This document shows, piece after piece, positions 1 to 6,621 of a DNA stretch of 7,501 nucleotides. Below the pieces are notes generated by a model. That model was not told the origin of the DNA and made no database searches. It was given only the letters and a program-made list of their open reading frames with translations. The position numbers and the translations under genes were made by a program. The stretch covers positions 1 to 7,501 of the forward strand of contig JAWLFI010000127.1 in assembly GCA_041685645.1 (NCBI GenBank), in the 5' to 3' direction. The stretch is from JAWLFI01 sp041685645. GTDB lineage: Bacteria > Bacteroidota > Bacteroidia > Chitinophagales > Saprospiraceae. How positions within the stretch are numbered: the first letter of the stretch is position 1; each line of letters opens with the position of its first letter.

Positions 1-27
1 AATGTTCCTTCACGCCCCCCATCTGTA

Positions 28-93
28 GAGACGTTGCACTCGGAGAAACGCGGAGCATTTCGGAGTCCTGCCGCAGGCAGCGGGCAACGTCTC
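28..93. repeat. Inverted-repeat element with 10-bp perfect arms
   Basis: GAGACGTTGC at 28-37 is the exact reverse complement of GCAACGTCTC at 84-93, with a 46-nt interior. The interior contains a small hairpin, CTGCC-GCA-GGCAG, at 68-80 and three CGGAG pentamers. The arm sequence resembles short palindromic repeats with a (G)TAGAGACG...CGTCTCTA(C) outline that I recall being dispersed in Bacteroidota and cyanobacterial genomes; that family link is from memory and not tested. It would be transcribed as a stem-loop on either strand. Confidence 0.6.
41..65. repeat. Three CGGAG pentamers at exact 10-bp spacing
   Basis: CGGAG begins at 41, 51 and 61, separated by unrelated 5-bp spacers, so the copies lie on the same face of the helix. 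They sit inside the loop of the inverted repeat at 28-93. This could be a helically phased protein-binding array or remains of a short tandem duplication. With only three short copies, chance is possible. Confidence 0.45.
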
Positions 94-294
94 CTTAAAT
101 TCAGATTTAGGAGTCGGCCATTGATGGGATGTAGGAAACAGCGAAAATCTTCATCTGGTAGGTTCTTGATATTATGTATATGTTCGAGCATAGAAGGATC
201 TTTGAGGAAATTCGTTTAATCAGTTTGAAGGTATAGATCTATCTTGAGTACAGAAGCGGTACAGACGAATAAGTTCGAAGAGGCGAGGGTTTGA

Positions 295-497
295 ATGAAT
301 AAATTCTATCCATTGCCAGGAATCATTACTAAGGGTAAACCGTTATCTTTGAATAAAGAGGGAATTATGGTGATGACAAAAAAAAAGGAACTAAGAAGGC
401 CGATATTAAAAGGCTACTAAAAAGGTTTGCAGAAACTGAAAAGCCATATGGGATTGATGCGTATAAATATTGTGGAGTGATTAAGTTTCACTTTTAG
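295..497 (+). pseudogene. Small disrupted ORF pair joined by an A9 run with a -1 slippery heptamer
   Basis: An ATG at 295 opens a 41-codon frame ending at 420 (begins MNKFYPLPGIITKGK). A second frame, offset by -1, runs through the A9 tract (378-386) to a TAG at 495-497 and encodes a protein-like basic and amphipathic stretch with DIKRLLKRFAETEKPYGID and then KYCGVIKF. That second frame has no start codon of its own after the stop at 354-356. The first frame reads ACA AAA AAA AAG, so A-AAA-AAG (381-387) is in the right phase for a -1 slip, which would give a fused product of about 67 residues. An ATG at 367 is an alternative start. The C-terminal pattern vaguely recalls short antitoxin-like proteins, but I do not recognise a family. 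An indel in the homopolymer, from decay or sequencing error, is the simplest explanation. Confidence 0.35.
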
Positions 498-561
498 CTA
501 AGCGGTGAAATACTGCGAGTGTCTTATCCGGGGAAATTATGAATTACAGATACGGCATTTT

Positions 562-1329
562 TTATTGGGCGATCAAAGTATATTGCTTTGTGGGACGCTC
601 CTTTAGATCTACCATCAATCCCTTTCTACCGGCATCCATAATAAAATCCTCTAAATTCTCTATATTCAGTCGCATCGTGAGGGGCTCATAAACACGGGTT
701 TCATTTACTACATGAAATCCAAAGGAGGCCACTTCCGCGTTCAATTTTTTGACTATTTCTTCCATGGTGACGTTTTCAAAATAAATATAGTACCCACTCA
801 CGGTCTCTGTCTTACTTTTAATGTAATTGTCAGGAGTAGCGATGTAGTTCTTTAATTCATCTGTAGCTGTGATTACGACTTTCGTTGTTTTGACTGTTTC
901 AGTTTTTAAAGTGAGATTGAGTTCCTGAATAATTCGTTCTGCCAAATCCCGTCGTTCATGTTCAGGAATTTTTCCGCGTCCTTTTTTGAATATAAGGTCA
1001 TACTTCTTTGCTTCTGTTGGACCTTTATATTGTATATTTGCATTATATAAGACACGAGATATAAGAGTTTTAGGAGTCATTCCTATGTATCCAATCAGTC
1101 CTGAACTCAACACCATGCCAGAATAATCATCTGGATAGGCTTCCTCCGGATGTTCTCTCAATAAATAAAGTTCCCTGAAATCTCCATAATCTAATACATC
1201 AAGGAAATCATTGAGTTTTGGAACGTCCTTATTAGACGACTCTTCTTGTGCTTTCAATCCTGCTCCGGGGCTGATGAGGAATACCATGAGGATAAAAAAA
1301 CAACTTTGGAGGAGCTTGCGTTGGAACAT
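562..1329 (-). CDS. Secreted DUF3738/TIGR03435-like protein
   Basis: The product is about 255 residues. The ATG at 1329 is preferred over the in-frame GTG at 1368 because it places a classic signal peptide at the N-terminus: MFQRK, a hydrophobic run FFILMVFLI, then a likely signal peptidase I cut after GLKA before QEES. The mature part has the outline of the DUF3738 (TIGR03435) family: a leucine-rich segment followed by YKGP and a KYDLIFK motif, an LAERIIQELNLTLKTET segment, a variable middle, then VTMEEIVKKLNAEV, VVNET and a C-terminal segment ending in YTLIAQ. That family is exported and of unknown function, and in Bacteroidota it is sometimes fused to thioredoxin-like domains; no CxxC thioredoxin motif is present here. 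The gene is divergent from parE. No obvious -7 box or terminator was found. The family assignment is by eye on a diverged sequence. Confidence 0.7.
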   Translation of the reverse strand: MFQRKLLQSCFFILMVFLISPGAGLKAQEESSNKDVPKLNDFLDVLDYGDFRELYLLREHPEEAYPDDYSGMVLSSGLIGYIGMTPKTLISRVLYNANIQYKGPTEAKKYDLIFKKGRGKIPEHERRDLAERIIQELNLTLKTETVKTTKVVITATDELKNYIATPDNYIKSKTETVSGYYIYFENVTMEEIVKKLNAEVASFGFHVVNETRVYEPLTMRLNIENLEDFIMDAGRKGLMVDLKERPTKQYTLIAQ

Positions 1330-1428
1330 CGTTGCTTGGTTTAAGGGAAATCGAGCATTAATATACACTTTTTTGGTTATCTGTCGATGAAGAAGCTTGT
1401 GCGAAGGCTGTGAGCTGTTGATATTGAT

Positions 1429-1436
1429 TATATTTG
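1429..1436 (+). promoter_or_regulatory. parE promoter -7 box (TATATTTG)
   Basis: TATATTTG is an exact match to the Bacteroidota -7 consensus TAnnTTTG. It lies 18 nt before the parE ATG, implying a very short 5' leader. No good TTG -33 element is seen at the expected distance, so the call rests on the -7 box and its position in the divergent gap. Confidence 0.55.
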
Positions 1437-1454
1437 CATATAAATCTGTAGAGA

Positions 1455-3326
1455 ATGAGTGAAGTAAAGTACACGGAATCAGAGATCAAATCACTGGATT
1501 GGAAAGAGCACATCCGCTTGCGTCCCGGCATGTATATAGGCAAGCTGGGCGATGGAAGTGCGGCCGATGACGGAGTTTATATCCTCCTCAAGGAGGTCCT
1601 GGACAATTCCATTGATGAGCATGTGATGGGCTTTGGAAAGGTGATAGAAATAGAGATAGGCGAGGATTATCTGAGGGTTAGAGATTACGGTCGTGGCATT
1701 CCACTGGGTAAGGTCGTGGACTGCGTATCCAAAATCAATACCGGAGGGAAATACGACTCCAAAGCATTCAAAAAGTCCGTCGGACTGAATGGAGTGGGAA
1801 CGAAAGCAGTCAATGCCCTGTCGAGTCAGTTTATCGTGCGGGCCATTCGCGAGGGAAAGGAGAAGCGAGCTGTTTTTCAACGGGGTGAGCTGGTGGAGGA
1901 TCCCAAACCGAGCAAGACGAAGGAGCGGAATGGAACGGAAATCACTTTTTATCCCGATGAAGAGATCTTTAGCACATTTAAGTTTCGACGGGAATTTATC
2001 GAATCACAATTGTGGAACTACGCCTTTCTCAATGCAGGACTAAAAATCAAGTTTAACGGAAAGACCTTTGTTTCCCGCAATGGTTTGCGCGACTTGTTGG
2101 AAAAGAAAACAGCGAAGGAGAAGTTGCAATACCCTATCATTCACTTGCAGGCGGACGATGTGGAATTGGCGCTGTCGCATGGCAGTTCTTACGGCGAGCA
2201 GTATTACTCTTTTGTCAACGGTCAGCACACCACGCAAGGCGGAACTCACTTGTCGGCCTTCAAAGAATCTATCGTTCGCACGACGCGAGATTTTTTTGGG
2301 AAGAATTACGATCCGCGCGATATTCGCGCGTCCATTGTGGCGGCGATTAGCGTGCGCGTGGAAGATCCAATTTTTGAATCACAAACAAAAACGAAGCTCG
2401 GATCGAATGATATGGGGCCGGAGGGGCCGACGGTGCGATCTTTCATGAATGAATTCATGCGGACCAAACTAGATAACTACCTGCACCGACATTCTGATGT
2501 GGCAAATGCGCTGCAAAAGCGCATCCAGCAATCGGAACGAGAGCGAAAAGAAATAGCGGGCGTAAAGAAAATGGCTAATGAGCGCGCCAAGAAAGCTTCG
2601 GTACACAATAAAAAACTTCGCGATTGTCGCGTGCACTTCGATCACAAGCGGCGATCGGAAGAAGATAAAAAGAAAACCACTCTGTTTATCACGGAAGGGG
2701 ACTCGGCCAGTGGCTCGATTACCAAGGCGCGGGATGTGCAGTTCCAGGCGGTATTCTCACTTCGCGGTAAGCCGCTCAACTGTTACGGGCTGACCAAAAA
2801 GGTAGTCTATCAAAACGAAGAGTTTAATTTGCTGCAACACGCGCTCAACATTGAGGATGGATTGGAAGAGTTGCGATACAACAGGGTTGTGATTGCCACG
2901 GATGCCGATGTGGATGGTATGCATATCCGATTGCTTTTACTGACCTTCTTCTTGCAATTTTTTCCCGACCTGGTGCGCGAGGGGCATTTGTATATTTTGG
3001 AAACGCCACTATTCCGCGTCAGAGATAAGAAAACCAGCATTTATTGCTACTCCGAGGAAGAGCGCAAAGCGGCAGTAAAACAATTGCGCGGAAAAGCGGA
3101 AATTACTCGATTTAAGGGATTGGGAGAGATTAGTCCCTACGAATTTGAGGACTTTATTGGGGACAACATCCGATTGGAGCCGGTGATCCTGAATGAAGAT
3201 ACCAGCATAGAAGAGGTGCTGAAATACTACATGGGAAAAAATACTCAGGCCCGACAGGAGTTTATCATCGATAATCTCAAGGTAGAAGACGCATTAGTCG
3301 AAGAAAAAGAAGAGGTGGCGGCCTAA
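1455..3326 (+). CDS. parE: DNA topoisomerase IV subunit B (ParE)
   Basis: This is the ATPase subunit of topoisomerase IV, which with ParC decatenates daughter chromosomes and relaxes supercoils. The product has 623 residues, full length for the family. The GHKL ATPase domain shows the RLRPGMYIG motif (21-29), E47-xx-D50-N51 for Mg-ATP binding, DYGRGIP (77-83) and the ATP lid GLNGVGTKAVNAL (110-122). The TOPRIM domain shows EGDSASG (414-420), LRGKPLN (436-442) and the metal-binding DADVD (483-487), followed by RFKGLGE (552-558). The opening (YTESEIKSLDWKEHIRLRPG and then KLGDGS) reads like ParE of Bacteroidota rather than GyrB. The start is fixed by an in-frame TAG two codons upstream (1449-1451). 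There is no Shine-Dalgarno sequence. No parC follows within the window; the next gene is lon after 464 bp. No frameshift or missing key residue was seen. Confidence 0.96.
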   Translation: MSEVKYTESEIKSLDWKEHIRLRPGMYIGKLGDGSAADDGVYILLKEVLDNSIDEHVMGFGKVIEIEIGEDYLRVRDYGRGIPLGKVVDCVSKINTGGKYDSKAFKKSVGLNGVGTKAVNALSSQFIVRAIREGKEKRAVFQRGELVEDPKPSKTKERNGTEITFYPDEEIFSTFKFRREFIESQLWNYAFLNAGLKIKFNGKTFVSRNGLRDLLEKKTAKEKLQYPIIHLQADDVELALSHGSSYGEQYYSFVNGQHTTQGGTHLSAFKESIVRTTRDFFGKNYDPRDIRASIVAAISVRVEDPIFESQTKTKLGSNDMGPEGPTVRSFMNEFMRTKLDNYLHRHSDVANALQKRIQQSERERKEIAGVKKMANERAKKASVHNKKLRDCRVHFDHKRRSEEDKKKTTLFITEGDSASGSITKARDVQFQAVFSLRGKPLNCYGLTKKVVYQNEEFNLLQHALNIEDGLEELRYNRVVIATDADVDGMHIRLLLLTFFLQFFPDLVREGHLYILETPLFRVRDKKTSIYCYSEEERKAAVKQLRGKAEITRFKGLGEISPYEFEDFIGDNIRLEPVILNEDTSIEEVLKYYMGKNTQARQEFIIDNLKVEDALVEEKEEVAA

Positions 3327-3348
3327 GGTGTTATCTGAATTCTAAACT

Positions 3349-3385
3349 GCGCTTGGCCTCCCATTGAGGGGCTGAGTGCAAGCGC
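3349..3385 (+). terminator. Stem-loop downstream of parE, possible terminator
   Basis: GCGCTTG (3349-3355) pairs perfectly with CAAGCGC (3379-3385), and CCTC/GAGG pairs inside it. The stem begins 23 nt after the parE stop codon and is followed by GGGCTTTTG, with only four T residues. That makes it a weak intrinsic terminator at best, though a 3'-end stabilising hairpin is equally possible. Confidence 0.35.
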
Positions 3386-3436
3386 GGGCTTTTGCGCCTT
3401 ACTTCCCCCTTTAGAGGCTGAGGGGCGAGCGCAGGC
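3356..3436. repeat. Two imperfect direct repeat units (CT-rich arm, then GAGG-CTGAG-GCGC)
   Basis: Units at about 3356-3389 and 3403-3436 share the order: pyrimidine-rich arm (CCTCCC or CCCCCT), GAGG(GG)CTGAG, then AGCGCrGGC. Each can fold back on its own pyrimidine arm. The second unit (CCCCCTTTAGAGGCTGAGGGG) resembles a CCCCTTTAGGGG-type motif I associate with intergenic repeats in Bacteroidota, from memory only. Confidence 0.45.
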
Positions 3437-3720
3437 ATGTTGTTCGCCACCATTTTTTTCAAGTGCCATCTCCTCAAAAGAGCAAAAATTAGGACAGGCA
3501 GAATAAAACCTAATGTTACCCTTCGAGTTCTTAGTGGTTCGTATTATTTTACGATAAAGAGCAGAATGTACTTCCCACTTTTGAAAATCTTAGTGTCCCT
3601 TTCGATGAGTATTTCCCATAAATGGATTTGCCAAACTCAGAGATTTTCAGACATAGCCACAAGTCATTCCATACTGACGAATTGTCGCACAAATTCAGTA
3701 GAAATTCCTTTTCTTATGCT

Positions 3721-3749
3721 GCGAAGCGCCAAAACGGCGCCTTTTTCGC
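3721..3749 (+). terminator. GC-rich hairpin with T run just upstream of lon
   Basis: GCGCC (3726-3730), loop AAAAC, GGCGC (3736-3740), then CTTTTT, which is intrinsic-terminator-like on the plus strand. An outer GCGAA/TTCGC pairing (3721-3725 with 3745-3749) could extend it across a 4-nt bulge. It ends just before the lon -10 box, so it would stop incoming transcription, or the DNA could form a cruciform next to the promoter. Confidence 0.5.
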
Positions 3750-3751
3750 TG

Positions 3752-3760
3752 TGGTATAAT
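3752..3760 (+). promoter_or_regulatory. Candidate lon promoter (TGgTATAAT)
   Basis: TATAAT at 3755-3760, preceded by TG one base upstream, gives an extended -10 look, 30 nt before the lon ATG. No -35 or -33 partner is evident, because the expected position falls inside the GC-rich hairpin. The Bacteroidota -7 pattern TAnnTTTG is matched only partly here (AATACTTG at 3758-3765), so the box may not be used as drawn. Confidence 0.4.
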
Positions 3761-3790
3761 ACTTGGACAGTTTACGCAAAATAGAAATAC

Positions 3791-6193
3791 ATGTTTGATG
3801 ATTATAAATTTGTAGTGGGAGAAGATCACGATGACTTCGCGCCCGTGGTGACCGTTTCGGGTGATGATGAGGGAAGCGATGAAAATCTCCCCGATGAACT
3901 TCCACTGCTGGCACTAAAAAATACAGTTCTTTTCCCGGGCGTCGTCATCCCCATTGCCGTGGGTCGGGAGTCATCGATGAAAGCCATTCAGTTCGCTAAG
4001 AAAAATCACAAGCGCGTTCTAGTGACCTCTCAGCGCGATGATGATGTTCAAGATCCGGAGTATGAAGATCTATATAACGTGGGTACAGTAGCCCGTGTCG
4101 TAAAGATGCTCAATATGCCCGATGGAAGTACAACTGTGATTCTGCAAGGGCGGTTCCGCGCCTCCGTTTCCGCAGTAGATCACAGTGGCCCCTTCCTGAC
4201 CGGGAAATACTCCCCCTTGGAGTTCGAGCCCCTGCGCAATGAATCGCATTTTCAGGGTGCGATTCAGGCTGTAATAGAAAAGTCTCGGAAAATTATCAAA
4301 ATGTCGCCCAACATCCCCAACGAAGCCGAGGGGATGTTCAAGGAGATAGATAACCCCAATTTCCTGCTCTTTTTTATCGCTTCCAATCTCAATATAGATG
4401 TGAAGCGCAAGCAAGCACTCCTCGAATTGGATAATCCCAATGACATGAGCGAAAAAGTCCTGGAATTCGTCCAGGCAGAATATAAGATGCTGGAAGTGCG
4501 CGACCAAATCGAAAGTAAGGTAAAGGGCGACATCGAAAAGCAGCAACGCGATTACTTTCTCAATCAGCAATTGAAGACGATTCAGGAGGAACTCGGGGAT
4601 AGCCCCCAGGGTTCCGACATAGAAATGCTTCAGAAAAAGGCAAAAGAAAAAAAATGGCCCGAGGCCGTAGCCAAAGCTTTTGATAAGGAAATCACCCGGG
4701 CCCGACGCATGAATCCCCAGGTGGCTGAGTACAGCGTTACACTCAATTATCTCGAGATGTTGCTCGAATTGCCCTGGCAGGAGTACACCGAAGATAATTT
4801 CGACCTAACCAATGCTAAAAAACAGCTTGACAAAGATCATTTTGGACTCGACAAAGTCAAGGAACGCATTCTCGAGCATCTCGCAGTGCTCAAGCTCAAA
4901 GGCGATATGAAAGCACCTATTTTGTGTCTGGTCGGCCCACCCGGCGTGGGAAAAACCTCCCTGGGTCGGTCTATAGCCAAGGCGCTCGATCGCGAATTTA
5001 TCCGCATGTCCTTGGGAGGATTGCACGACGAGAGCGAGGTGCGCGGGCACAGGAGAACTTATATTGGAGCCATGCCCGGGCGCATCATTCAGTCTATCAA
5101 AAAAGCCGGCTCATCCAATCCCGTTTTTATTTTGGATGAAATCGACAAAGTGGGAAAAGATTTTAGAGGCGATCCCTCCTCGGCACTTTTAGAGGTCCTG
5201 GATCCCGAGCAAAATTCCACTTTCTACGACAACTATCTCGAGTTGGATTTCGACTTGTCCAAGGTGCTGTTTATCGCTACGGCGAACAGTCTCAATACTA
5301 TTCAGCCCGCCCTGCGCGATCGAATGGAAATCATTCAGTTGTCCGGCTACTCCGCCGAAGAAAAAGTGGAAATTGGTAAGCGCCATCTCATTCCTCAGTT
5401 GCGTGCCGACCATGGCTTAAAAAGCAAGGATATTCGAATTGGCAAGCGCGCTCTCATGGAAATAGTGCAGTATTACACCCGGGAAAGTGGAGTGCGGTCT
5501 CTGGCGCGACAGATCAGTGCGGTGATGCGCAATGTCGCCAAACAGGTCGCCATGGCAGATGAATACGAGGTTTCCATATCGCCCAAAATGGTCCGGGATA
5601 TTCTCGGCCCGACCAAATTTGACCCCGAGAGCTACACAGAAGCCAAAATGCCCGGCGTCGCTGTGGGTTTGGCCTGGACTTCAGTGGGTGGCGATATCTT
5701 GTTTATCGAAACCAGCCTGAGCAGCGGCAAGGGCAAACTCATCCTGACCGGAAATCTCGGCGATGTGATGAAAGAATCCGCCACAACCGCCCTGAGTTTT
5801 CTTAAGGCTCATGCCGAAACCTACGATATTGATCCCGAAATGTTTCAAAAGAAAGACGTTCACGTCCACGTTCCGGAAGGGGCCATACCCAAGGATGGTC
5901 CGTCCGCCGGAGTCACCATGTTGACGGCCCTGGCCTCCATATTTACCAGTCGCAAAGTAAAATCACATTTGGCGATGACCGGTGAAATCACCTTGCGCGG
6001 AACCGTTCTTCCCGTCGGCGGTATTAAAGAAAAAGTCCTGGCCGCTAAGCGAGCCGGCATTCAGCATATCCTCATGTGCAAGGAAAACGAAAAGCACGTA
6101 AAGGAAATCGAAAAGGACTATATCAAAGGTCTGGAATTTACATTTGTGGAGACGATGGACGAGGTATTGGACTTTGCTTTACTATCAAAATAA
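3791..6193 (+). CDS. lon: ATP-dependent serine protease Lon
   Basis: Cytoplasmic AAA+ protease that unfolds and degrades damaged and regulatory proteins. The product has 800 residues (E. coli Lon has 784). It has an acidic N-terminal extension of about 35 residues, then the LON substrate-binding domain opening at LPLLALKNTVLFPG (37-50), and a charged helical, probably coiled-coil stretch around 225-300. The AAA+ module has Walker A GPPGVGKT (382-389), Walker B VFILDEID (445-452) and an arginine finger in LRDRME (R511 by alignment with the family). The C-terminal protease domain carries the catalytic Ser-Lys dyad: S705 in KDGPSAG and K748 in GGIKEK, with the 43-residue spacing seen in E. coli Lon (S679/K722). 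An in-frame TAG at 3782-3784 fixes the start. There is no Shine-Dalgarno sequence; the leader is A-rich. All catalytic residues are intact. Confidence 0.97.
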   Translation: MFDDYKFVVGEDHDDFAPVVTVSGDDEGSDENLPDELPLLALKNTVLFPGVVIPIAVGRESSMKAIQFAKKNHKRVLVTSQRDDDVQDPEYEDLYNVGTVARVVKMLNMPDGSTTVILQGRFRASVSAVDHSGPFLTGKYSPLEFEPLRNESHFQGAIQAVIEKSRKIIKMSPNIPNEAEGMFKEIDNPNFLLFFIASNLNIDVKRKQALLELDNPNDMSEKVLEFVQAEYKMLEVRDQIESKVKGDIEKQQRDYFLNQQLKTIQEELGDSPQGSDIEMLQKKAKEKKWPEAVAKAFDKEITRARRMNPQVAEYSVTLNYLEMLLELPWQEYTEDNFDLTNAKKQLDKDHFGLDKVKERILEHLAVLKLKGDMKAPILCLVGPPGVGKTSLGRSIAKALDREFIRMSLGGLHDESEVRGHRRTYIGAMPGRIIQSIKKAGSSNPVFILDEIDKVGKDFRGDPSSALLEVLDPEQNSTFYDNYLELDFDLSKVLFIATANSLNTIQPALRDRMEIIQLSGYSAEEKVEIGKRHLIPQLRADHGLKSKDIRIGKRALMEIVQYYTRESGVRSLARQISAVMRNVAKQVAMADEYEVSISPKMVRDILGPTKFDPESYTEAKMPGVAVGLAWTSVGGDILFIETSLSSGKGKLILTGNLGDVMKESATTALSFLKAHAETYDIDPEMFQKKDVHVHVPEGAIPKDGPSAGVTMLTALASIFTSRKVKSHLAMTGEITLRGTVLPVGGIKEKVLAAKRAGIQHILMCKENEKHVKEIEKDYIKGLEFTFVETMDEVLDFALLSK

Positions 6194-6222
6194 TGTATCT
6201 GAACTAGGCATTGTATTTTTTT

Positions 6223-6406
6223 GGCGTGCCTCCCACCAACCAGTTGGCGGGAGGCCGGGCTATCCGCTCGTAGTCAGGCACCCACGCGGTGGCATCCGTA
6301 CGGCTGCGTGGGGCTTCTTTCAGTCGCCTACTCGCTCTACGGCTGCTGGTGCCATGAATGGCACCCACCGCCCGTGCGCCTGCCTGCCGCTGCTATCCCT
6401 CACGCG
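6223..6406. repeat. Multi-hairpin intergenic element (GGGCTATCCGC ... GCTATCCCTCACGCG)
   Basis: About 184 bp of GC-rich sequence starting 29 bp after lon. It contains three strong stem-loops: GCCTCCC/GGGAGGC with inner CCAA/TTGG (6228-6255), CCCACGC/GCGTGGG (6281-6312) enclosing the palindrome CCGTACGG (6296-6303), and GGTGCCA-TGAA-TGGCACC (6348-6365). It is bounded by GGGCTATCCGC (6257-6267) and GCTATCCCTCACGC (6392-6405), which share CTATCC. From memory, paired GGGCTATCCGC and TATCCCTCACGC ends recur around variable palindromes in Bacteroidota intergenic DNA, which would make this one copy of a dispersed family. Open frames running through it look like read-through of the repeat. Confidence 0.6.
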
Positions 6407-6563
6407 AAGATTTCACGCGCATTATTCATCAATTGGATAAAAGACATAGTGGCCTGTTCAAATAATGTATTGCAAACTAGCGATTTAACCAAGGGGAGTT
6501 GGCTCCGAAAACCTTTTCGTCATAAGCAGGAGCGAAAAATCCAAGATAGAGGTAGAGAATGAC

Positions 6564-6590
6564 TGGACATTCCCGATGGGCCAATGTCCA
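6564..6590. repeat. 8-bp perfect hairpin TGGACATT/AATGTCCA
   Basis: TGGACATT (6564-6571) and AATGTCCA (6583-6590) are exact reverse complements around an 11-nt interior that contains CCC-GAT-GGG. It has no T run, so it is not a convincing intrinsic terminator. It could be a protein-binding palindrome or part of the neighbouring repeat element. Confidence 0.55.
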
Positions 6591-6621
6591 CAGGCGACAT
6601 CAAAACGAATGAAACGCTAAT

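Larger units (their letters stand above)
1..294. other. Gene-poor left edge, no intact gene seen
   Basis: No convincing coding region was found. The plus strand is open from 34 to 219, but only from a TTG codon, and the product has no recognisable motif. The minus strand is open from an ATG at 191-189 to the window edge (63 codons); its first 30 or so codons look mildly protein-like (MLEHIHNIKNLPDEDF), but the rest reads straight through the inverted-repeat element at 28-93. It could be the start of a minus-strand gene to the left or plain chance. A 10-bp perfect palindrome, ATAGATCTAT, lies at 233-242. Confidence 0.4.
3327..3790. other. parE-lon intergenic gap with stem-loops and no clear gene
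   Basis: This 464-bp gap has repeat-like, hairpin-rich sequence at 3349-3436 and the lon promoter at its right end. The plus strand is open from 3437 to 3784 (115 codons), but that frame runs through the lon hairpin and promoter and looks unlike a protein. The minus strand is open for 88 codons from 3589 down to 3323, ending across the parE stop codon; it has no ATG in its first 40 codons and reads through the repeats. I do not annotate either as a gene. Confidence 0.5.

Noticed and set aside
34..219. 61-codon plus-strand open frame at the left edge
   Set aside because: It starts from TTG inside an inverted-repeat arm, reads through repeat sequence and shows no recognisable protein motif.
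1300..1329. Cys10 of the signal peptide as a lipobox
   Set aside because: The Cys precedes the hydrophobic core instead of following it, so it is not a lipoprotein cleavage site.
1330..1368. Upstream GTG start (1368) for the DUF3738-like gene
   Set aside because: It would put 13 extra residues before an otherwise standard signal peptide; the ATG at 1329 gives the proper layout.
3437..3784. 115-codon plus-strand ORF before lon
   Set aside because: It runs through the lon hairpin and promoter region, its composition is unlike a protein, and it matches no family I know.
6211..6255. T7 run (6216-6222) and hairpin (6228-6255) after lon as an intrinsic terminator
   Set aside because: On the plus strand the T run comes before the hairpin, which is the wrong order; on the minus strand the hairpin is followed by A residues.
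6144..6562. Overlapping plus-strand ORFs across the end of lon and the following gap
   Set aside because: They are the lon tail in another frame, or read-through of the palindromic element at 6223-6406.
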